NCBI RefSeq assembly: GCF_003048595.2
Contig: NZ_CP049270.1
Span: forward strand, 682,001-746,000
Length of the DNA: 64,000 nt
From: Campylobacter concisus
GTDB lineage: Bacteria; Campylobacterota; Campylobacteria; Campylobacterales; Campylobacteraceae
Reading direction: 5' to 3'
Part shown: piece after piece, positions 37,184 through 48,484 of the stretch
Numbering within the stretch: position 1 is the first letter of the stretch
How the letters are laid out: each line of letters starts with the position of its first letter
Made by a program: the position numbers and the translations under genes
Notes under the pieces: generated by a model
What the model was told of the DNA's origin: nothing
Database searches by the model: none
Seen by the model: the letters and a program-made list of their open reading frames with translations, nothing else

Positions 37184-37521
37184 AAAAAATTGCGATTAAA
37201 GCTATCGCTTTTTATCAAAAATATATTTCCATACTTCTACCAAAAAGCTGTCGCTATTACCCGACTTGTTCACAATACGCGATTTGGGAATTTCAAACAA
37301 ATAGTTTTTTTTCTGCTTTTTTTGCAACCTTCATGCGAATTTTAAAATGTAATCAGCTTTTTAAAGGCGGTATCAATTACCCAATCATCTACAAAAAATT
37401 TAACTTATGTTTTATATCTCAAAAAAGTGATACCAAAAATGTAAATTTTTGGTTTGTCCCTTGTCGGAATAGTAAATTTTATGTCGTAAAAGTATTAGAT
37501 AAATTAAAGGAAAAAATATAA
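37180..37521 (+). CDS. yidD: Membrane protein insertion efficiency factor YidD
   Basis: 113 residues with the hallmark SCRYYPTCSQYA and IRILKC-like sequence (MRILKCNQLFKGG). It assists YidC. The start ATG overlaps the rnpA stop; an in-frame upstream ATG at 37150 lies inside rnpA and lacks a proper site. The C-terminal 40 residues are an uncommon extension beyond the usual 70-85 residue core. Confidence 0.93.
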   Translation: MKKIAIKAIAFYQKYISILLPKSCRYYPTCSQYAIWEFQTNSFFSAFFATFMRILKCNQLFKGGINYPIIYKKFNLCFISQKSDTKNVNFWFVPCRNSKFYVVKVLDKLKEKI

Positions 37522-37522
37522 A

Positions 37523-39076
37523 ATGGAACAGATGTCTATGCAAAAAAGGTTGCTTCTTGCAGCGCTTTTATCTATTGTTTTTTTTATAGTGTATGATTTT
37601 TTTATGCCAAAAAGGGTGATACCTGAGCAAAACCAAACTACAATGTCTCAAACAATAGATCAAAATAAAGCTCCAAATATAAATCAAAATACACCAAAAT
37701 CAAATGAAAATTTGGCTTCAAATGAGATAATCGCTACTATCAAAGGCCAAAGCTACGAAGCAAAGATAGATAAGCTAGGAAGAATTTCAAAATTCTATTT
37801 AACTGAAGAGAAGTATAAAACTGAAGATGGTAACAAAATCGAGCTTGTTTCACAAAATCCATTGCCACTTGAGCTTAGGTTTAACGATAGTATGCTAAAT
37901 GCCGATGCTTTTAAGGTTGCATATAGTAGCGATGCTAGCGAGATAGATGTCAGTAGCGAGCCTAAAACTATAAAACTTACTCAAAATTTAGATGGCATTA
38001 CAATTACAAAAAATATCAAATTTTACCCAAATGGTAGATATGAAGTTGAAGTAAATTTAAGTAAAAATGTTGATTATTTCATCACTCCTGGCTTTAGACC
38101 AAATATCGCGATAGATAGCTACACAGTTCATGGCGTTATGCTTAGAAACACGGATGATAGCCTAAATATTATTGAAGATGGCGACGCTAAAGAGGTTAAA
38201 AACTATGCAAATACCACAATAGCAGCCGCATCTGATAGATACTATACGACGCTATTTTACTCATTTGAAAAGCCATTTGAAGTAGCCGTAGATAAAGATT
38301 CTAACAATAATCCTATTCTTTTTGTAAAGGCAAATGATAATTTAAAATTAGGCGCATATATCGGACCAAAAGAGCATAAAATTTTAAGCTCAATGGACGA
38401 GAGACTAAACGACGTTATTGAGTATGGTTGGTTTACATTTATAGCAAAACCGATGTTTGCATTTTTGAATTTCTTACATAACTACATTGGCAACTGGGGT
38501 TGGGCGATAGTTGTGCTAACGCTTGTTATAAGGATAGTTTTATTCCCGCTTACATATAAGGGTATGCTATCCATGAATAAGCTTAAAGAGCTTGCTCCAA
38601 AGGTAAAAGAGCTTCAGACAAAATATAAAGATGATAAGCAAAAAATGCAAGTTCATATGATGGAGCTTTATAAAAAGCATGGCGCAAATCCAATGGGTGG
38701 ATGCTTGCCGATCTTGCTTCAAATCCCAGTATTTTTTGCGATCTACCGCGTCTTACTAAATGCGATCGAGCTAAAAGGTGCTCCTTGGATACTTTGGATA
38801 CACGATCTTTCAGTAATGGATCCATATTTTGTACTACCTATTTTGATGGGTCTTACGATGTTTTTGCAGCAAAAGCTTACACCAACGACATTTACTGATC
38901 CTATGCAAGAAAAGGTGATGAAATTTTTACCTCTTATCTTTACATTTTTCTTCGTGACATTCCCAGCAGGTCTTACGCTTTACTGGTTTGTAAATAACGT
39001 TTGCTCGGTCGTTCAACAAGTCTTTGTAAATAAACTTTTTGAAAAACATAAAAAAGCTGCGGAGGTAAAGGCTTAA
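37523..39076 (+). CDS. yidC: Membrane protein insertase YidC
   Basis: Inserts proteins into the inner membrane with or without Sec. 517 residues: N-terminal helix, large periplasmic domain (about 55-310), then the conserved five-helix core with GNWGWAIVVLTLVIRI, the substrate-groove arginine in that segment, GCLPILLQIPVFFAIY and PAGLTLYWFVNN. One base after the yidD stop. Together with secD/secF/yajC this window holds much of the export machinery. Confidence 0.98.
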   Translation: MEQMSMQKRLLLAALLSIVFFIVYDFFMPKRVIPEQNQTTMSQTIDQNKAPNINQNTPKSNENLASNEIIATIKGQSYEAKIDKLGRISKFYLTEEKYKTEDGNKIELVSQNPLPLELRFNDSMLNADAFKVAYSSDASEIDVSSEPKTIKLTQNLDGITITKNIKFYPNGRYEVEVNLSKNVDYFITPGFRPNIAIDSYTVHGVMLRNTDDSLNIIEDGDAKEVKNYANTTIAAASDRYYTTLFYSFEKPFEVAVDKDSNNNPILFVKANDNLKLGAYIGPKEHKILSSMDERLNDVIEYGWFTFIAKPMFAFLNFLHNYIGNWGWAIVVLTLVIRIVLFPLTYKGMLSMNKLKELAPKVKELQTKYKDDKQKMQVHMMELYKKHGANPMGGCLPILLQIPVFFAIYRVLLNAIELKGAPWILWIHDLSVMDPYFVLPILMGLTMFLQQKLTPTTFTDPMQEKVMKFLPLIFTFFFVTFPAGLTLYWFVNNVCSVVQQVFVNKLFEKHKKAAEVKA

Positions 39077-40137
39077 TGAAAATAGAAGCAAATACCCTTC
39101 AAGAGGCATTTCAAAAGGCAGCTGAGCAGCTTAACTGCTCAGTAACTCAGCTTGATATAAAAGTTTTACAGCATCCAAGCAGTGGCTTTTTTGGATTTTT
39201 TAAAAGAAGTGCGATCATCGAAGCAAATTTAGAAAATCAGCCAAAACCACAACACAAGCCAAAAAATGATAAAAATTTTGTTAAAAAAAATGATGAGAAT
39301 GAGGCTGTAAAAGAAGATAAAAAGCAAGCTAAAAAATACGATCATAGCGATAAAAAGCGAGGCTCTAAAAAACATAGAGATGAAAAAAACGAAACTAAAT
39401 TTGAGCAAAAAGAGCATAAAAATGAAAAGTCAAATTTAAGTGAAAAAAATGAAGCTCTAGCTAAAGATGCGTTTGCTCAAAAGAGTGAAGAAGAAGCTGA
39501 ACCAGGATATGTGATAAAGAGACTTGATGAGCCAAAAGAAATAAAGGAGCCACAAGCTGGTAAAAATGCTCCTAAAAATATTTTAGATAATTCTATTATT
39601 GAAAATTTTAACCAAACTGATGAAGAGAGTGCGGCTCAAGCTTTACAAAAAGAAAAAAAAGAAAAAGCAACAATCGACTTTGATAAAATTTTACCTGAGA
39701 TCAAAGATGGCATGAACCGTCTTTTTAAGGCAAGTTGTTTTGATATTAGTAAAATTGAAGTTAGCAAATTTGACGATGAAACGGTGCTTATAGAGCTTGA
39801 TGGTGCTGACGCGGCGCTACTTATCGGCAAAGAGGGTTATAGATATAAAGCGATATCTTACATGCTTTATAACTGGTTAAATTCAAAATACAACCTCGCT
39901 ATCCGCCTTGAGATCGCGCAATTTTTGCAAAATCAAGAAGCGATGATGGATCAATATCTAAATGGCGTGATCGAGCGTGTGCAAAATAGTGGCAGAGCTC
40001 AAACAAAGCCACTTGACGGGGTTTTGGTCAAGATCGCGCTTGAGAAGCTTCGCGAGAAATTCCCAGATAAATATGTCGGCATAAAAAGCGGCAATGACGG
40101 CAAATTTGTCGTTGTAAATGACTTTTTCAAAAAATGA
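39076..40137 (+). CDS. jag: Jag/KhpB-family RNA-binding protein
   Basis: 353 residues: Jag-N domain (1-60; [18 protein letters not shown] and [10 protein letters not shown]), a long, very lysine/glutamate-rich low-complexity linker (about 65-200), then a KH domain with the loop [16 protein letters not shown], and a final 60-residue domain in the R3H position. The R3H signature (RxxxH) is missing: the aligned stretch reads [12 protein letters not shown]. Known partners in other bacteria are small RNAs and cell-shape proteins. Overlaps yidC and mnmE. Confidence 0.9.
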   Translation: MKIEANTLQEAFQKAAEQLNCSVTQLDIKVLQHPSSGFFGFFKRSAIIEANLENQPKPQHKPKNDKNFVKKNDENEAVKEDKKQAKKYDHSDKKRGSKKHRDEKNETKFEQKEHKNEKSNLSEKNEALAKDAFAQKSEEEAEPGYVIKRLDEPKEIKEPQAGKNAPKNILDNSIIENFNQTDEESAAQALQKEKKEKATIDFDKILPEIKDGMNRLFKASCFDISKIEVSKFDDETVLIELDGADAALLIGKEGYRYKAISYMLYNWLNSKYNLAIRLEIAQFLQNQEAMMDQYLNGVIERVQNSGRAQTKPLDGVLVKIALEKLREKFPDKYVGIKSGNDGKFVVVNDFFKK

Positions 40138-41459
40138 GTGAAACCATTGCAGCCATTGCCACAGCTTATGGCATCGGCTCAGTTTCTATCGTAAGGCTTA
40201 GCGGCAAGGACGCCCTAGCCATCTCTTTAAAACTCCTTAAACTTTCAAATTTGGAGCCAAGATACGCAAAACTAGCCAAAATTTACTCCCTTGATGATGA
40301 AATTTTAGACGAGGGTATAGTTATGTATTTTAAAGGCCCAGCAAGCTTTACAGGTGAGGATATTGTCGAGTTTCAAACTCATGGCGGCGTTATGGTGAGT
40401 GAGAGAATTTTAAATGAGCTAATAAGAGCTGGTGCAAGGCTTGCTATGCCAGGTGAGTTTAGCAAGAGAGCGTTTTTAAATGGCAAGATGGATCTAGCTA
40501 AGGTTGAGGCGATGCAAGGGCTCATCACTTCCAAAAGTGAGATCGCAGCTAAAATTTTGACCCGCCAGATGCAGGGCGATCTTAGTAAATTTGTAGGTGA
40601 GATCAGGGGCGAAGTGGTCAAGACTCTTGCTTTTGTTGAGACAATGATTGATTATGCTGATGATGATTTGCCTGCAAATTTACTAGAGCAGACTAAGCAG
40701 ATGCTTTTAAAAAATAGCGAGAAGCTAGAGCGTATAGCCACTCTTAGCGAGCAAAGAAGAGGGCTGATTGATGGCTTTAAGATCGCTATCGTTGGTAAGC
40801 CAAATGTTGGCAAAAGCTCCATTTTAAACTCGTTTTTGGCATACGAGAGAGCGATCGTTAGCGACGAGGCTGGCACGACCAGAGATAGGATAGAAGAAAA
40901 TTTCAAGATCGGCTCGCATCTAGTTCGTATAATAGACACCGCAGGCATCAGAAAAGATGCTGGAAAGATCGAGCAAATCGGCATAAACTACTCAATCTCA
41001 GCCATAAACGAGGCCGACATCATCCTAGCTGTTTTTGACGGCTCTTGTCCAAGTGACGAGCAAGACAAAGAGATAATCAAGCTCGTTTTAGACTCAAATA
41101 AAAAAGCCTTTTTTATACTAAACAAAAGCGATCTGGCATTTAAATTTGATACTGAGTTAGAGGATGCGATCAAAATTTCAGCAAAAACCGATACGAGCGT
41201 AGTTTTAAAAGAGCTTGAGAGCTACCTCAAGACACAAGATACCGACGAGATCATGCTAAGCTCAAACCGCCAAATTTTAAGCTGCAAAGAGGCGAGCGAG
41301 GCTTTAAAAAGAGCGTTTTTAAGGCTAAACGAAGATGAACTAGAAATTTTCGCTTACGAGCTAAATACTGCTATAAAGGCACTTGCAAGTATCACAAAGC
41401 CATTTGAGAGAAGTGAAATTTTAGACGAGATGTTTAGCCATTTTTGTTTAGGAAAATGA
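40134..41459 (+). CDS. mnmE: tRNA modification GTPase MnmE
   Basis: With MnmG, makes the cmnm5U34 modification of tRNA wobble uridines. 441 residues: the N-terminal tetrahydrofolate-binding domain ([13 protein letters not shown] [12 protein letters not shown], then [12 protein letters not shown]), G domain with P-loop [18 protein letters not shown] and NKSD, and the terminal FCLGK with the conserved cysteine. ATGA overlap with jag. Confidence 0.97.
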   Translation: MSETIAAIATAYGIGSVSIVRLSGKDALAISLKLLKLSNLEPRYAKLAKIYSLDDEILDEGIVMYFKGPASFTGEDIVEFQTHGGVMVSERILNELIRAGARLAMPGEFSKRAFLNGKMDLAKVEAMQGLITSKSEIAAKILTRQMQGDLSKFVGEIRGEVVKTLAFVETMIDYADDDLPANLLEQTKQMLLKNSEKLERIATLSEQRRGLIDGFKIAIVGKPNVGKSSILNSFLAYERAIVSDEAGTTRDRIEENFKIGSHLVRIIDTAGIRKDAGKIEQIGINYSISAINEADIILAVFDGSCPSDEQDKEIIKLVLDSNKKAFFILNKSDLAFKFDTELEDAIKISAKTDTSVVLKELESYLKTQDTDEIMLSSNRQILSCKEASEALKRAFLRLNEDELEIFAYELNTAIKALASITKPFERSEILDEMFSHFCLGK

Positions 41460-41501
41460 TAGTTTTTTTGGTTAAAATTTTCGTTTTTTAAAGGAGATAC
41501 G

Positions 41502-42089
41502 ATGAAAATTTTACTTATAAATGGTGGTAAAAAATTTGCCCACTCAGATGGCAGACTAAATCAAACACTTCACGACCTTGCATGCGAGAAGCTCGCAAAA
41601 ATGGGTCACGAGATAAAACAAACTACAATAGATCATGGCTATGATATCGAGGCTGAAGTTGAGAAATTTCTCTGGATGGAAGCGGTAGTTTGGCAGATGC
41701 CAGCTTGGTGGATGGGCGAGCCTTGGATAGTGAAAAAATATATCGATGAGGTCTTTACTGCAGGCCACGGCAAGCTTTATACGAGCGATGGCAGGCATAG
41801 GGTGGATCCAACTAAAAACTATGGCAAGGGTGGCTTGCTAAATGAAAAGAAATTTATGCTAAGCCTTACTTGGAATGCCCCAGCTGAGGCATTTAGCGAT
41901 CCAAGCGAGTTTTTTGATGCGCGCGGGATCGATGGGGTTTATTTTCATTTTAGAAAGGCAAATGAGTTTTTGGGCATGAAGCCACTTCCATATTTTATGT
42001 GCAATGATGTGATCAAGATGCCAGATGTACCAAGATACATAAAAGAGTATGAAGCGCATCTTGAAAAAGTTTTTAAAAATACGAAATAG
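41502..42089 (+). CDS. mdaB: NAD(P)H quinone reductase MdaB (flavodoxin fold)
   Basis: FAD-dependent two-electron quinone reductase guarding against oxidative stress. 195 residues; NGGKKFAHSDGRLNQ, WQMPAWWMGEPWIVKKYIDEVF and LSLTWNAPAEAF are family marks. Own ribosome site AAAGGAG. Followed by a long hairpin terminator and 270 bases without genes. Confidence 0.93.
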   Translation: MKILLINGGKKFAHSDGRLNQTLHDLACEKLAKMGHEIKQTTIDHGYDIEAEVEKFLWMEAVVWQMPAWWMGEPWIVKKYIDEVFTAGHGKLYTSDGRHRVDPTKNYGKGGLLNEKKFMLSLTWNAPAEAFSDPSEFFDARGIDGVYFHFRKANEFLGMKPLPYFMCNDVIKMPDVPRYIKEYEAHLEKVFKNTK

Positions 42090-42124
42090 AAATTTAAAAT
42101 AGAAACAAAACTGCAAATATGAAT

Positions 42125-42180
42125 AAAAGTGGCAACAAAATAGCTACGAGCTAGGTTTGAAAATTTTGCCACTTTTTATT
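42125..42180 (+). terminator. Branched terminator hairpin after mdaB
   Basis: Outer stem AAAAGTGGCAA (42125-42135) with TTGCCACTTTT (42166-42176), followed by T-rich sequence. Inside it a small perfect hairpin TAGCT-ACG-AGCTA (42141-42153). The gap 42090-42360 holds nothing else that I can name. Confidence 0.7.
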
Positions 42181-42360
42181 ACCATGCTAGCAAAAATAAA
42201 ACACTGGCATAAATTTTAAAATGCTAATATAAAAAGGCCTTATCAAAGTAGGCAAAATTCTCTCAATAATGCTTTATTCTGCTAAATTTCAAAAGGCTTT
42301 TTAGTAACTTTTTATAAGCAAGATTGTAAAATGGCTTAAAATTCTTAAAAGGTTACATCA

Positions 42361-44550
42361 ATGGATAAAGCTACCATACAAGCACATAAAATTAGCGACG
42401 AAGAGTATGAAGAGATCTTAAAAATTTTAGGCCGTGAGCCAAATTTACTAGAGCTTGGTATATTTTCAGCGATGTGGAGCGAGCACTGCAGTTACAAATC
42501 AAGTAAAAAATACCTAAACGGCTTTCCGACAAAAGCTCCTTGGGTCATCCAAGGACCTGGCGAAAATGCTGGCGTCATCGATGTTGGCGATGGGGTTGCC
42601 GCTGTTTTTAAGATGGAGAGTCACAATCACCCAAGCTTTATCGAGCCGTTTCAGGGCGCTGCAACTGGCGTTGGTGGAATTTTAAGAGATGTCTTTACGA
42701 TGGGCGCAAGAGTTGTTGCGAACATGAACTCACTTCGTTTTGGCGAGATAAGAGGCGAGAGCGAGCTAGCAAAAAAGCATAGATATTTGTTAAAAGGAAG
42801 TGTCGCAGGTATCGGGCACTATGGTAACTGCATGGGTATTCCAACTATCGGCGGCGAAACTACGTTTGATCCTAGCTTTAATGGCAATATCCTAATCAAC
42901 GCCTTTGCGCTTGGGCTTTGTAAAAGTGATGAAATTTTCTACGGCAAGGCCGAAGGTGTAGGCAACCCAGTCATTTACGTGGGCTCAAAGACCGGTAGAG
43001 ACGGACTTGGAGGCGCCGTGATGGCGAGCGATAGCTTTAACGACGAGAATAAATCGCTTCGCCCAACGGTGCAAGTGGGCGATCCATTTGCCGAGAAGCT
43101 GCTTATGGAGGCGTGCTTAGAGCTCTTTAAAAAAGACTACATCATCGGCATCCAAGACATGGGCGCAGCAGGGCTAACAAGCTCTAGCTTTGAGATGGCT
43201 GGTAGAAGCGGCAGCGGTATGAAGATGTATCTAGACCGCGTGCCGATGCGCGAAGTTGGCATGACGCCTTATGAGCTAATGCTAAGCGAGTCTCAAGAGC
43301 GTATGCTAATATGCGCAAAAAAGGGCTATGAGCAAAAGGTGCTTGAAATTTTTAGGAAGTGGGACCTTGATGCTGAGATCATCGGTGAGGTCACAAGTAG
43401 CGGTGTGATGCAGCTTTACTGGCATGGTGAGCTTGCAGGCGAAATCCCTATCGGCCCACTTAGCGAGGCAGCTCCAGTGCTTGATCGTCCAGTCGCATGT
43501 CCAAAATACCTTGATGAGATAGCAAATTTAAAAATCCCAAATAATGTTGATAACAAAACCGCATTTTTTAAGCTTTTAAAAGAGCCAGAGGTGCTAAATA
43601 AAAGCTTTATCTACGATCAATACGATGCAAATATTCAGACAAATACTATAAAACAGCCAGGTTGCTTGGGTGCTGCAAGTATTAGGGTAAAAGGCACTAA
43701 AAAGGCCGTCTCTATGGCTGCGCAGTGCGATCCTAGAGCAAATTTCGTTGATCCAAAAATTGGCGCTGCAAGAGCAGTTGCTGCAGCTGGCAGAAAGGTA
43801 GCGATGAGTGGCGCTGTGCCACTTGCGATCACCGACTGCCTAAACTACGGCAACCCACAAAATCCAGAGGTAATGTGGCAGTTTAAAGAGGGATGTGAAG
43901 GTATAAAAGAGGCTTGCCGTGAGCTAAATACGCCAGTTGTTAGCGGTAACGTGAGCCTTTATAACGACACTGACGGCGTTAGCGTCTATCCGACACCAGC
44001 CATCGTCACAGTTGGTGTAAATGAGGATGCAAACTTAAATCTAAAAAGCACATTTTTAAGCGAGGGCAGGGCGATTTACCTACTTGGTGAGACAAGCGGG
44101 GAATTTGCTGCCTCACTTTACGCAAAGGCGCTATTTAACGTGGTTGGCGGAAAGCTAAAAGAGGTTGATTATAAAGCTGAGCGAGCCCTTTGGGATCTAG
44201 TGATAGAAGCAAATAAAGATCAAATTTTAGAGTTTGCAAATAGCGTAGGTGTGGGCGGTCTTGCTATTACACTAGCAAAAATGGCTAGTATCTCAAATAT
44301 CGGCGTAAACTGCGAGGCGAAATTTAAAGAGTCAAATTTTATATTTGACGAGAGCTTTTCAAGAGCAGTTGTGGGTGTGAAAGATGAGGCTAAATTTGAA
44401 GCGCTTGCTGCTAAATTTGGTGTAAAATTTGAAAAGATCGGTGTTAGTGACGGTAGAAGATTTAAACTAAATGATATCGATGAGAGCGTGGATGAGATAA
44501 GAGAAATTTATCTAAATGAGTTTGCAAAAATCGTTAGAAAAGAGGATTAA
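42361..44550 (+). CDS. purL: Phosphoribosylformylglycinamidine synthase, subunit PurL
   Basis: Fourth step of purine synthesis, with separate PurQ and PurS. Short-form PurL of 729 residues. [15 protein letters not shown] near the N-terminus, [21 protein letters not shown] (catalytic/ATP site; quoted in part), [13 protein letters not shown], and the second half [11 protein letters not shown]. First gene of a unit that runs purL - SDH protein - DjlA-like - unknown - purH, so purine genes flank chaperone-like genes. Confidence 0.98.
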   Translation: MDKATIQAHKISDEEYEEILKILGREPNLLELGIFSAMWSEHCSYKSSKKYLNGFPTKAPWVIQGPGENAGVIDVGDGVAAVFKMESHNHPSFIEPFQGAATGVGGILRDVFTMGARVVANMNSLRFGEIRGESELAKKHRYLLKGSVAGIGHYGNCMGIPTIGGETTFDPSFNGNILINAFALGLCKSDEIFYGKAEGVGNPVIYVGSKTGRDGLGGAVMASDSFNDENKSLRPTVQVGDPFAEKLLMEACLELFKKDYIIGIQDMGAAGLTSSSFEMAGRSGSGMKMYLDRVPMREVGMTPYELMLSESQERMLICAKKGYEQKVLEIFRKWDLDAEIIGEVTSSGVMQLYWHGELAGEIPIGPLSEAAPVLDRPVACPKYLDEIANLKIPNNVDNKTAFFKLLKEPEVLNKSFIYDQYDANIQTNTIKQPGCLGAASIRVKGTKKAVSMAAQCDPRANFVDPKIGAARAVAAAGRKVAMSGAVPLAITDCLNYGNPQNPEVMWQFKEGCEGIKEACRELNTPVVSGNVSLYNDTDGVSVYPTPAIVTVGVNEDANLNLKSTFLSEGRAIYLLGETSGEFAASLYAKALFNVVGGKLKEVDYKAERALWDLVIEANKDQILEFANSVGVGGLAITLAKMASISNIGVNCEAKFKESNFIFDESFSRAVVGVKDEAKFEALAAKFGVKFEKIGVSDGRRFKLNDIDESVDEIREIYLNEFAKIVRKED

Positions 44551-44553
44551 GAA

Positions 44554-45615
44554 ATGGCTTTAAAAAAGAGCAAGGTTGCTGAGGCTGAAAATGAGCAAAA
44601 GGAAGCAGAACAAGTTGAAAAACGAGGCGTAGCAAAGCCGCCAGTACTTTTTAGTAAGACACAAAATTTAATAAAATCAATCGAAAAAAGACTAAACGCT
44701 ACTTTGATAACTTACTATAATTCAAACGCTGGTAGTGTTTGCGGCAACGATGCAAGTGCTATGTATGAAATTTTAAAGGGTAAAAAGATAGATACTGCTT
44801 ATCTTTTTATAAAAAGTGACGGCGGAAGTGGTATTGCCGCTCTTAGGATCATCACTACACTTAGAAATTACTGCAAAAATTTAATAGCTCTAATACCTGC
44901 AAACTGCGCCTCGGCTGCTACCATGATGGCACTTGGTGCAAATGAGATCGTCATGGGGCCACTTGCCTATCTAACGCCTGTCGATACCTCGCTCAAACAC
45001 GAGCTTAGTCCGACGAACAAAGGCAATGAGCTTGTGAGCGTTTCGATGGATGAACTTAGTCGTGTGGTCAAGCTTTGGAAAGAGCAAGATAAAGATAGGC
45101 CAAACGATACAAACCCTTATAACTCACTTTATGAGTATATCCATCCGCTAGTATTTGGTGCGGTTGATCGTGCTAGCTCGCTATCTCTTAAAATTTGTAC
45201 CGAGCTTCTTAGGTATCACATTGAGGACGATAAAAAGATCGCAGAAATTTCTGAAAGACTAAATGGCGACTACCCAGCTCATGAATATCCAATCCTCTTT
45301 AGGGAGGCGCACGAGATCGGCCTTCATGTAAAAAAGATGGATGATGATCTAAACGAGATGCTTCAAGAGCTAACGCTACTTTACTCTGAGATGGGACAGC
45401 GAGCTTTTACTGACTATGATGAAAATAGCTACCACGATAACAATATCGCAAATATTATTGAAACAAATGGCAAGCAAATTTACTATCAGATAGATAAGGA
45501 CTGGTTTTATCGCCCTGAAGAGCGTCGCTGGAATGTGATGAATGACGAGAGCTCTTGGCGTAAAAACGAGCTAGTAAATGGCAAAATAAAAAATACCATC
45601 TATCACTTGTGGTAA
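44554..45615 (+). CDS. SDH-family (serine dehydrogenase proteinase) ClpP-like protein
   Basis: A 353-residue ClpP/crotonase-fold protein. The strand SDGGSGIAALRIITTL, then NCASAATMMALGANEIVMGP with the likely nucleophile serine (S after NCA), then LTPVDTSL, place it in the SDH_sah family. No signal peptide or membrane helix, and a lysine/glutamate-rich N-terminus. Function in epsilonproteobacteria is not known to me. Two bases before the DjlA-like gene, hinting at protein quality control. Confidence 0.78.
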   Translation: MALKKSKVAEAENEQKEAEQVEKRGVAKPPVLFSKTQNLIKSIEKRLNATLITYYNSNAGSVCGNDASAMYEILKGKKIDTAYLFIKSDGGSGIAALRIITTLRNYCKNLIALIPANCASAATMMALGANEIVMGPLAYLTPVDTSLKHELSPTNKGNELVSVSMDELSRVVKLWKEQDKDRPNDTNPYNSLYEYIHPLVFGAVDRASSLSLKICTELLRYHIEDDKKIAEISERLNGDYPAHEYPILFREAHEIGLHVKKMDDDLNEMLQELTLLYSEMGQRAFTDYDENSYHDNNIANIIETNGKQIYYQIDKDWFYRPEERRWNVMNDESSWRKNELVNGKIKNTIYHLW

Positions 45616-45616
45616 C

Positions 45617-46351
45617 ATGTCTGGTATCTTATTTTTATTGATACTAGGTGGTGCTATATTTTTGCTGCTAAAGGTACAGTTAAGCAATAACCGCAGAAAA
45701 CAAGCAAACGTAAATGAGGCCAAATTTTTAGTCTCACTCTTGGCAAAAGTGGCTAAGAGTGACGGTAGAGTTAGCGAGCTAGAGGCTAGGCTGATCACTC
45801 AAGTGCTTGATGATCTAAGCCAGAAAGTTAGCGGCGTTAGCGGCGTGCGTGAGTATCTAAAAGAGGTTTATAACAGCCAAAAAGAAAATGTAGATAACGC
45901 CTATGAAACCGCCAGAAACTACAAGCGCGAGTTTAATCTAAACTACGATACCTGCGTGGCTAGGCTCACTTTTTTTCTAAATTTAGCCTACATCGATGGA
46001 GAATTTAACAAAAGCGAGCAAGATGTTATAAGAAACATCGCTTATGGATTTGGCATAGATAAAGAGACGCTTGATGAGATAATCTATAAATTTGATAGCT
46101 TTTATGGCTCAAGATTTGGGGCAGACCGCGATGAGATGAGCCAAGAAAACGATGCATTTGAGGTTTTGGGACTTAGTAAAAATGCAAGCCTTGATGAGGT
46201 AAAGGCTCGCTACAAAGAGCTTGTGAGGCAGTATCATCCTGACATTTTGATGGGTAGGGGCGAGAGCAAAGAGGTGATAGAGCGCTCGACTAAGAAGCTT
46301 CAGGAGATAAACGAGGCTTATGGGCGATTAAAAGAGAAATTTGGAGTTTAG
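45617..46351 (+). CDS. DjlA-like membrane co-chaperone (TerB + J domain)
   Basis: 244 residues: one N-terminal membrane helix (about 3-20), a TerB-like helical domain (about 40-150; LAKVAKSDGRVSELEARLI, LAYIDGEFNKSEQDVI), and a C-terminal J domain (about 178-244) with the essential HPD in YHPDILMG. It would stimulate DnaK at the membrane. Starts 1 base after the SDH gene's stop. Confidence 0.92.
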   Translation: MSGILFLLILGGAIFLLLKVQLSNNRRKQANVNEAKFLVSLLAKVAKSDGRVSELEARLITQVLDDLSQKVSGVSGVREYLKEVYNSQKENVDNAYETARNYKREFNLNYDTCVARLTFFLNLAYIDGEFNKSEQDVIRNIAYGFGIDKETLDEIIYKFDSFYGSRFGADRDEMSQENDAFEVLGLSKNASLDEVKARYKELVRQYHPDILMGRGESKEVIERSTKKLQEINEAYGRLKEKFGV

Positions 46352-46924
46352 ATGAAGAAATTTATTATTTTGCTGCTAGCGGTGGCTGGCTTTTGTAATG
46401 ATTTTAAAGTGGTAAATGTCGATGGAAAAGAGATAAAATTTAAGCTTACGCAAAGCGAGCTTTATCAAGATCAAAGGTTGGTCATCAGTAACTACGATGT
46501 TAAAGATAGCAATGTGAGCATAATATTTGTTGATAAAGATGGCAACAAGAGCGACATTATGTCAGTTCAAGCAAAAAAAATAAATGAAATTAGTGAGTAT
46601 ATCTTTTCGTATGATCGCGGCATAAAGGTGATGAAATTTAGCTCAAAAAAGCCGATATGCGAGGCGCTTGAGAAAGAGGAATCTGTAAATTTAAGCGTAT
46701 TAGATGCACGTTATTTTGATGGCAATCAAATTTCAAGCTATGCCTTTAGCGTTGATATTGTTGGTCAAAAGCGTGAAAACTTTATAGAGAGAAAAGACTA
46801 TTATATAGATGTAGCTACAAATGTTATGGTTACGCTAGAAGCCTTATCTATAAAGAATATCGCAAAGGATATAAAAATGGGGCAGCTTTTGCTTGTAAAA
46901 GGTATGTGTTTAACAAAAAGATAA
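46352..46924 (+). CDS. Exported hypothetical protein
   Basis: 190 residues with a signal peptide ([16 protein letters not shown]) and then beta-rich sequence; not recognised. A cysteine at the signal peptide end (C15) is not in a good lipobox. It touches the DjlA-like gene and lies 22 bases before purH, so it is in the same unit. Two more cysteines occur (PICEALE; MCLTKR). Confidence 0.75.
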   Translation: MKKFIILLLAVAGFCNDFKVVNVDGKEIKFKLTQSELYQDQRLVISNYDVKDSNVSIIFVDKDGNKSDIMSVQAKKINEISEYIFSYDRGIKVMKFSSKKPICEALEKEESVNLSVLDARYFDGNQISSYAFSVDIVGQKRENFIERKDYYIDVATNVMVTLEALSIKNIAKDIKMGQLLLVKGMCLTKR

Positions 46925-46946
46925 AAAATTTAATAAAGGAGAAAAA

Positions 46947-48479
46947 ATGAGAGCATTGCTTAGCGTTAGCGATAAAGAGGGCATTGTAGAGTTTGCAAAG
47001 GGGCTGGAAGAGCTTGGCTGGCAGATACTTTCAACCGGCGGCACCTATAAACTTTTAAAGAGCGAGGGTGTCAAAGCTACTGAAGTTAGTGAATTTACAG
47101 CTTCACCTGAGATGTTTGAGGGCAGGGTAAAGACGCTTCATCCAAAGATACATGGTGGCATTTTGCACAAACGTGACGACGATACGCACATGGCTCAGGC
47201 AAAGGAGTATGGCATCGAGGGCATAGACCTAGTTTGCGTAAATTTATATCCATTTAAAGAGACTACCATCAGGACTGATGACTTTGCCGAGATCATCGAA
47301 AATATCGACATTGGTGGCCCAGCCATGGTAAGAAGTGCGGCTAAAAATTTTAAAGACGTGCTAATTGTCACAAATGTGCTTGACTACGACGAAATTTTAA
47401 AGCGTCTAAGAGAAAAAAGCGATGATTTTGAGTTTAGAAGATCGCTGATGATAAAGGCTTACGAGCACACAGCGGCCTACGACAGCACGATCGCAAACTA
47501 TATGAATGATAGATTTAATGGCGGTTTTGGCGATGCTAGATTTATCGTGGGAAGTAAGGTTTTTGATACAAGATACGGTGAAAACCCTCACCAAAAAGGG
47601 GCACTTTATGAGTTTGATTATTTCTTCACAAACAACTTTAGAGCCTTAAAAGGCGAGGCAAGTTTCAATAATATGACCGATATAAATGGCGCCTTGATGC
47701 TTGCAACTAGTTTTGATGACGCGCCAGCTGTGGCTATTATCAAGCACGCTAACCCTTGCGGCTTTGCAGTAAAAGATACTTTGCTTGATAGCTACGAGGC
47801 CGCACTTAAATGCGATCCGATCTCAGCTTACGGCGGTGTAGTCGCAATAAATGGCACACTTGATGAAAAACTAGCTAAAAAGATAAATGAAATTTATGTT
47901 GAGGTAATAATTGCTGCAAATGTTGATGAAGCAGCTCTTAAAGTATTTGAGAGTAAAAAACGTATCAAAATTTTCACTCAAGACAATAAATTTTTAGTTC
48001 GCTCAAATGATAAATTTGACTTTAAGCACGTTGATGGCGGATTTGTATTTCAAGAAAGAGACTATGTAAAAGACGAAGAGCTTGAAAATATGAAGCAAAT
48101 GAGTAAGAAATTTGCAACTGGTAGCGAGCTAAAAGATGCTCAGATCGCGTGGAAAGTAGCTGCGCTAACGAAGAGCAACTGCGTGGTTTATGTAAAAGAT
48201 GGCGCAATGGTGGCTATTGGCATGGGTATGACAAGCCGCGTTGATGCTGCTCGTGCGGCCGTGGCAAAGGCAAAAGAACTAAAGATCGATCTAAACGGCT
48301 GCGTACTTGCAAGCGAAGCGTTCTTCCCATTTAGAGATAGTATCGATATCGCTAGTAAGGTCGGCGTAAAATGCGTCATCGAGCCAGGTGGTAGCATCAG
48401 AGATGATGAGGTGATAGAGGCTGCCAATGAGCATGGCATGTCACTATACTTCACTGGCGTTAGACACTTTTTACACTAA
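46947..48479 (+). CDS. purH: Bifunctional AICAR transformylase / IMP cyclohydrolase
   Basis: Last two steps of IMP synthesis. 510 residues: MGS-like N-terminal cyclohydrolase domain ([39 protein letters not shown]) and the transformylase domain with [10 protein letters not shown] and the terminal GVRHFLH. Ends at a strong terminator. Confidence 0.98.
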   Translation: MRALLSVSDKEGIVEFAKGLEELGWQILSTGGTYKLLKSEGVKATEVSEFTASPEMFEGRVKTLHPKIHGGILHKRDDDTHMAQAKEYGIEGIDLVCVNLYPFKETTIRTDDFAEIIENIDIGGPAMVRSAAKNFKDVLIVTNVLDYDEILKRLREKSDDFEFRRSLMIKAYEHTAAYDSTIANYMNDRFNGGFGDARFIVGSKVFDTRYGENPHQKGALYEFDYFFTNNFRALKGEASFNNMTDINGALMLATSFDDAPAVAIIKHANPCGFAVKDTLLDSYEAALKCDPISAYGGVVAINGTLDEKLAKKINEIYVEVIIAANVDEAALKVFESKKRIKIFTQDNKFLVRSNDKFDFKHVDGGFVFQERDYVKDEELENMKQMSKKFATGSELKDAQIAWKVAALTKSNCVVYVKDGAMVAIGMGMTSRVDAARAAVAKAKELKIDLNGCVLASEAFFPFRDSIDIASKVGVKCVIEPGGSIRDDEVIEAANEHGMSLYFTGVRHFLH

Positions 48480-48484
48480 AATTT

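Noticed and set aside
42090..42360. A tRNA or small protein in the gap before purL
   Set aside because: No cloverleaf pattern or CCA end, and the longest frame with a start is about ten codons.
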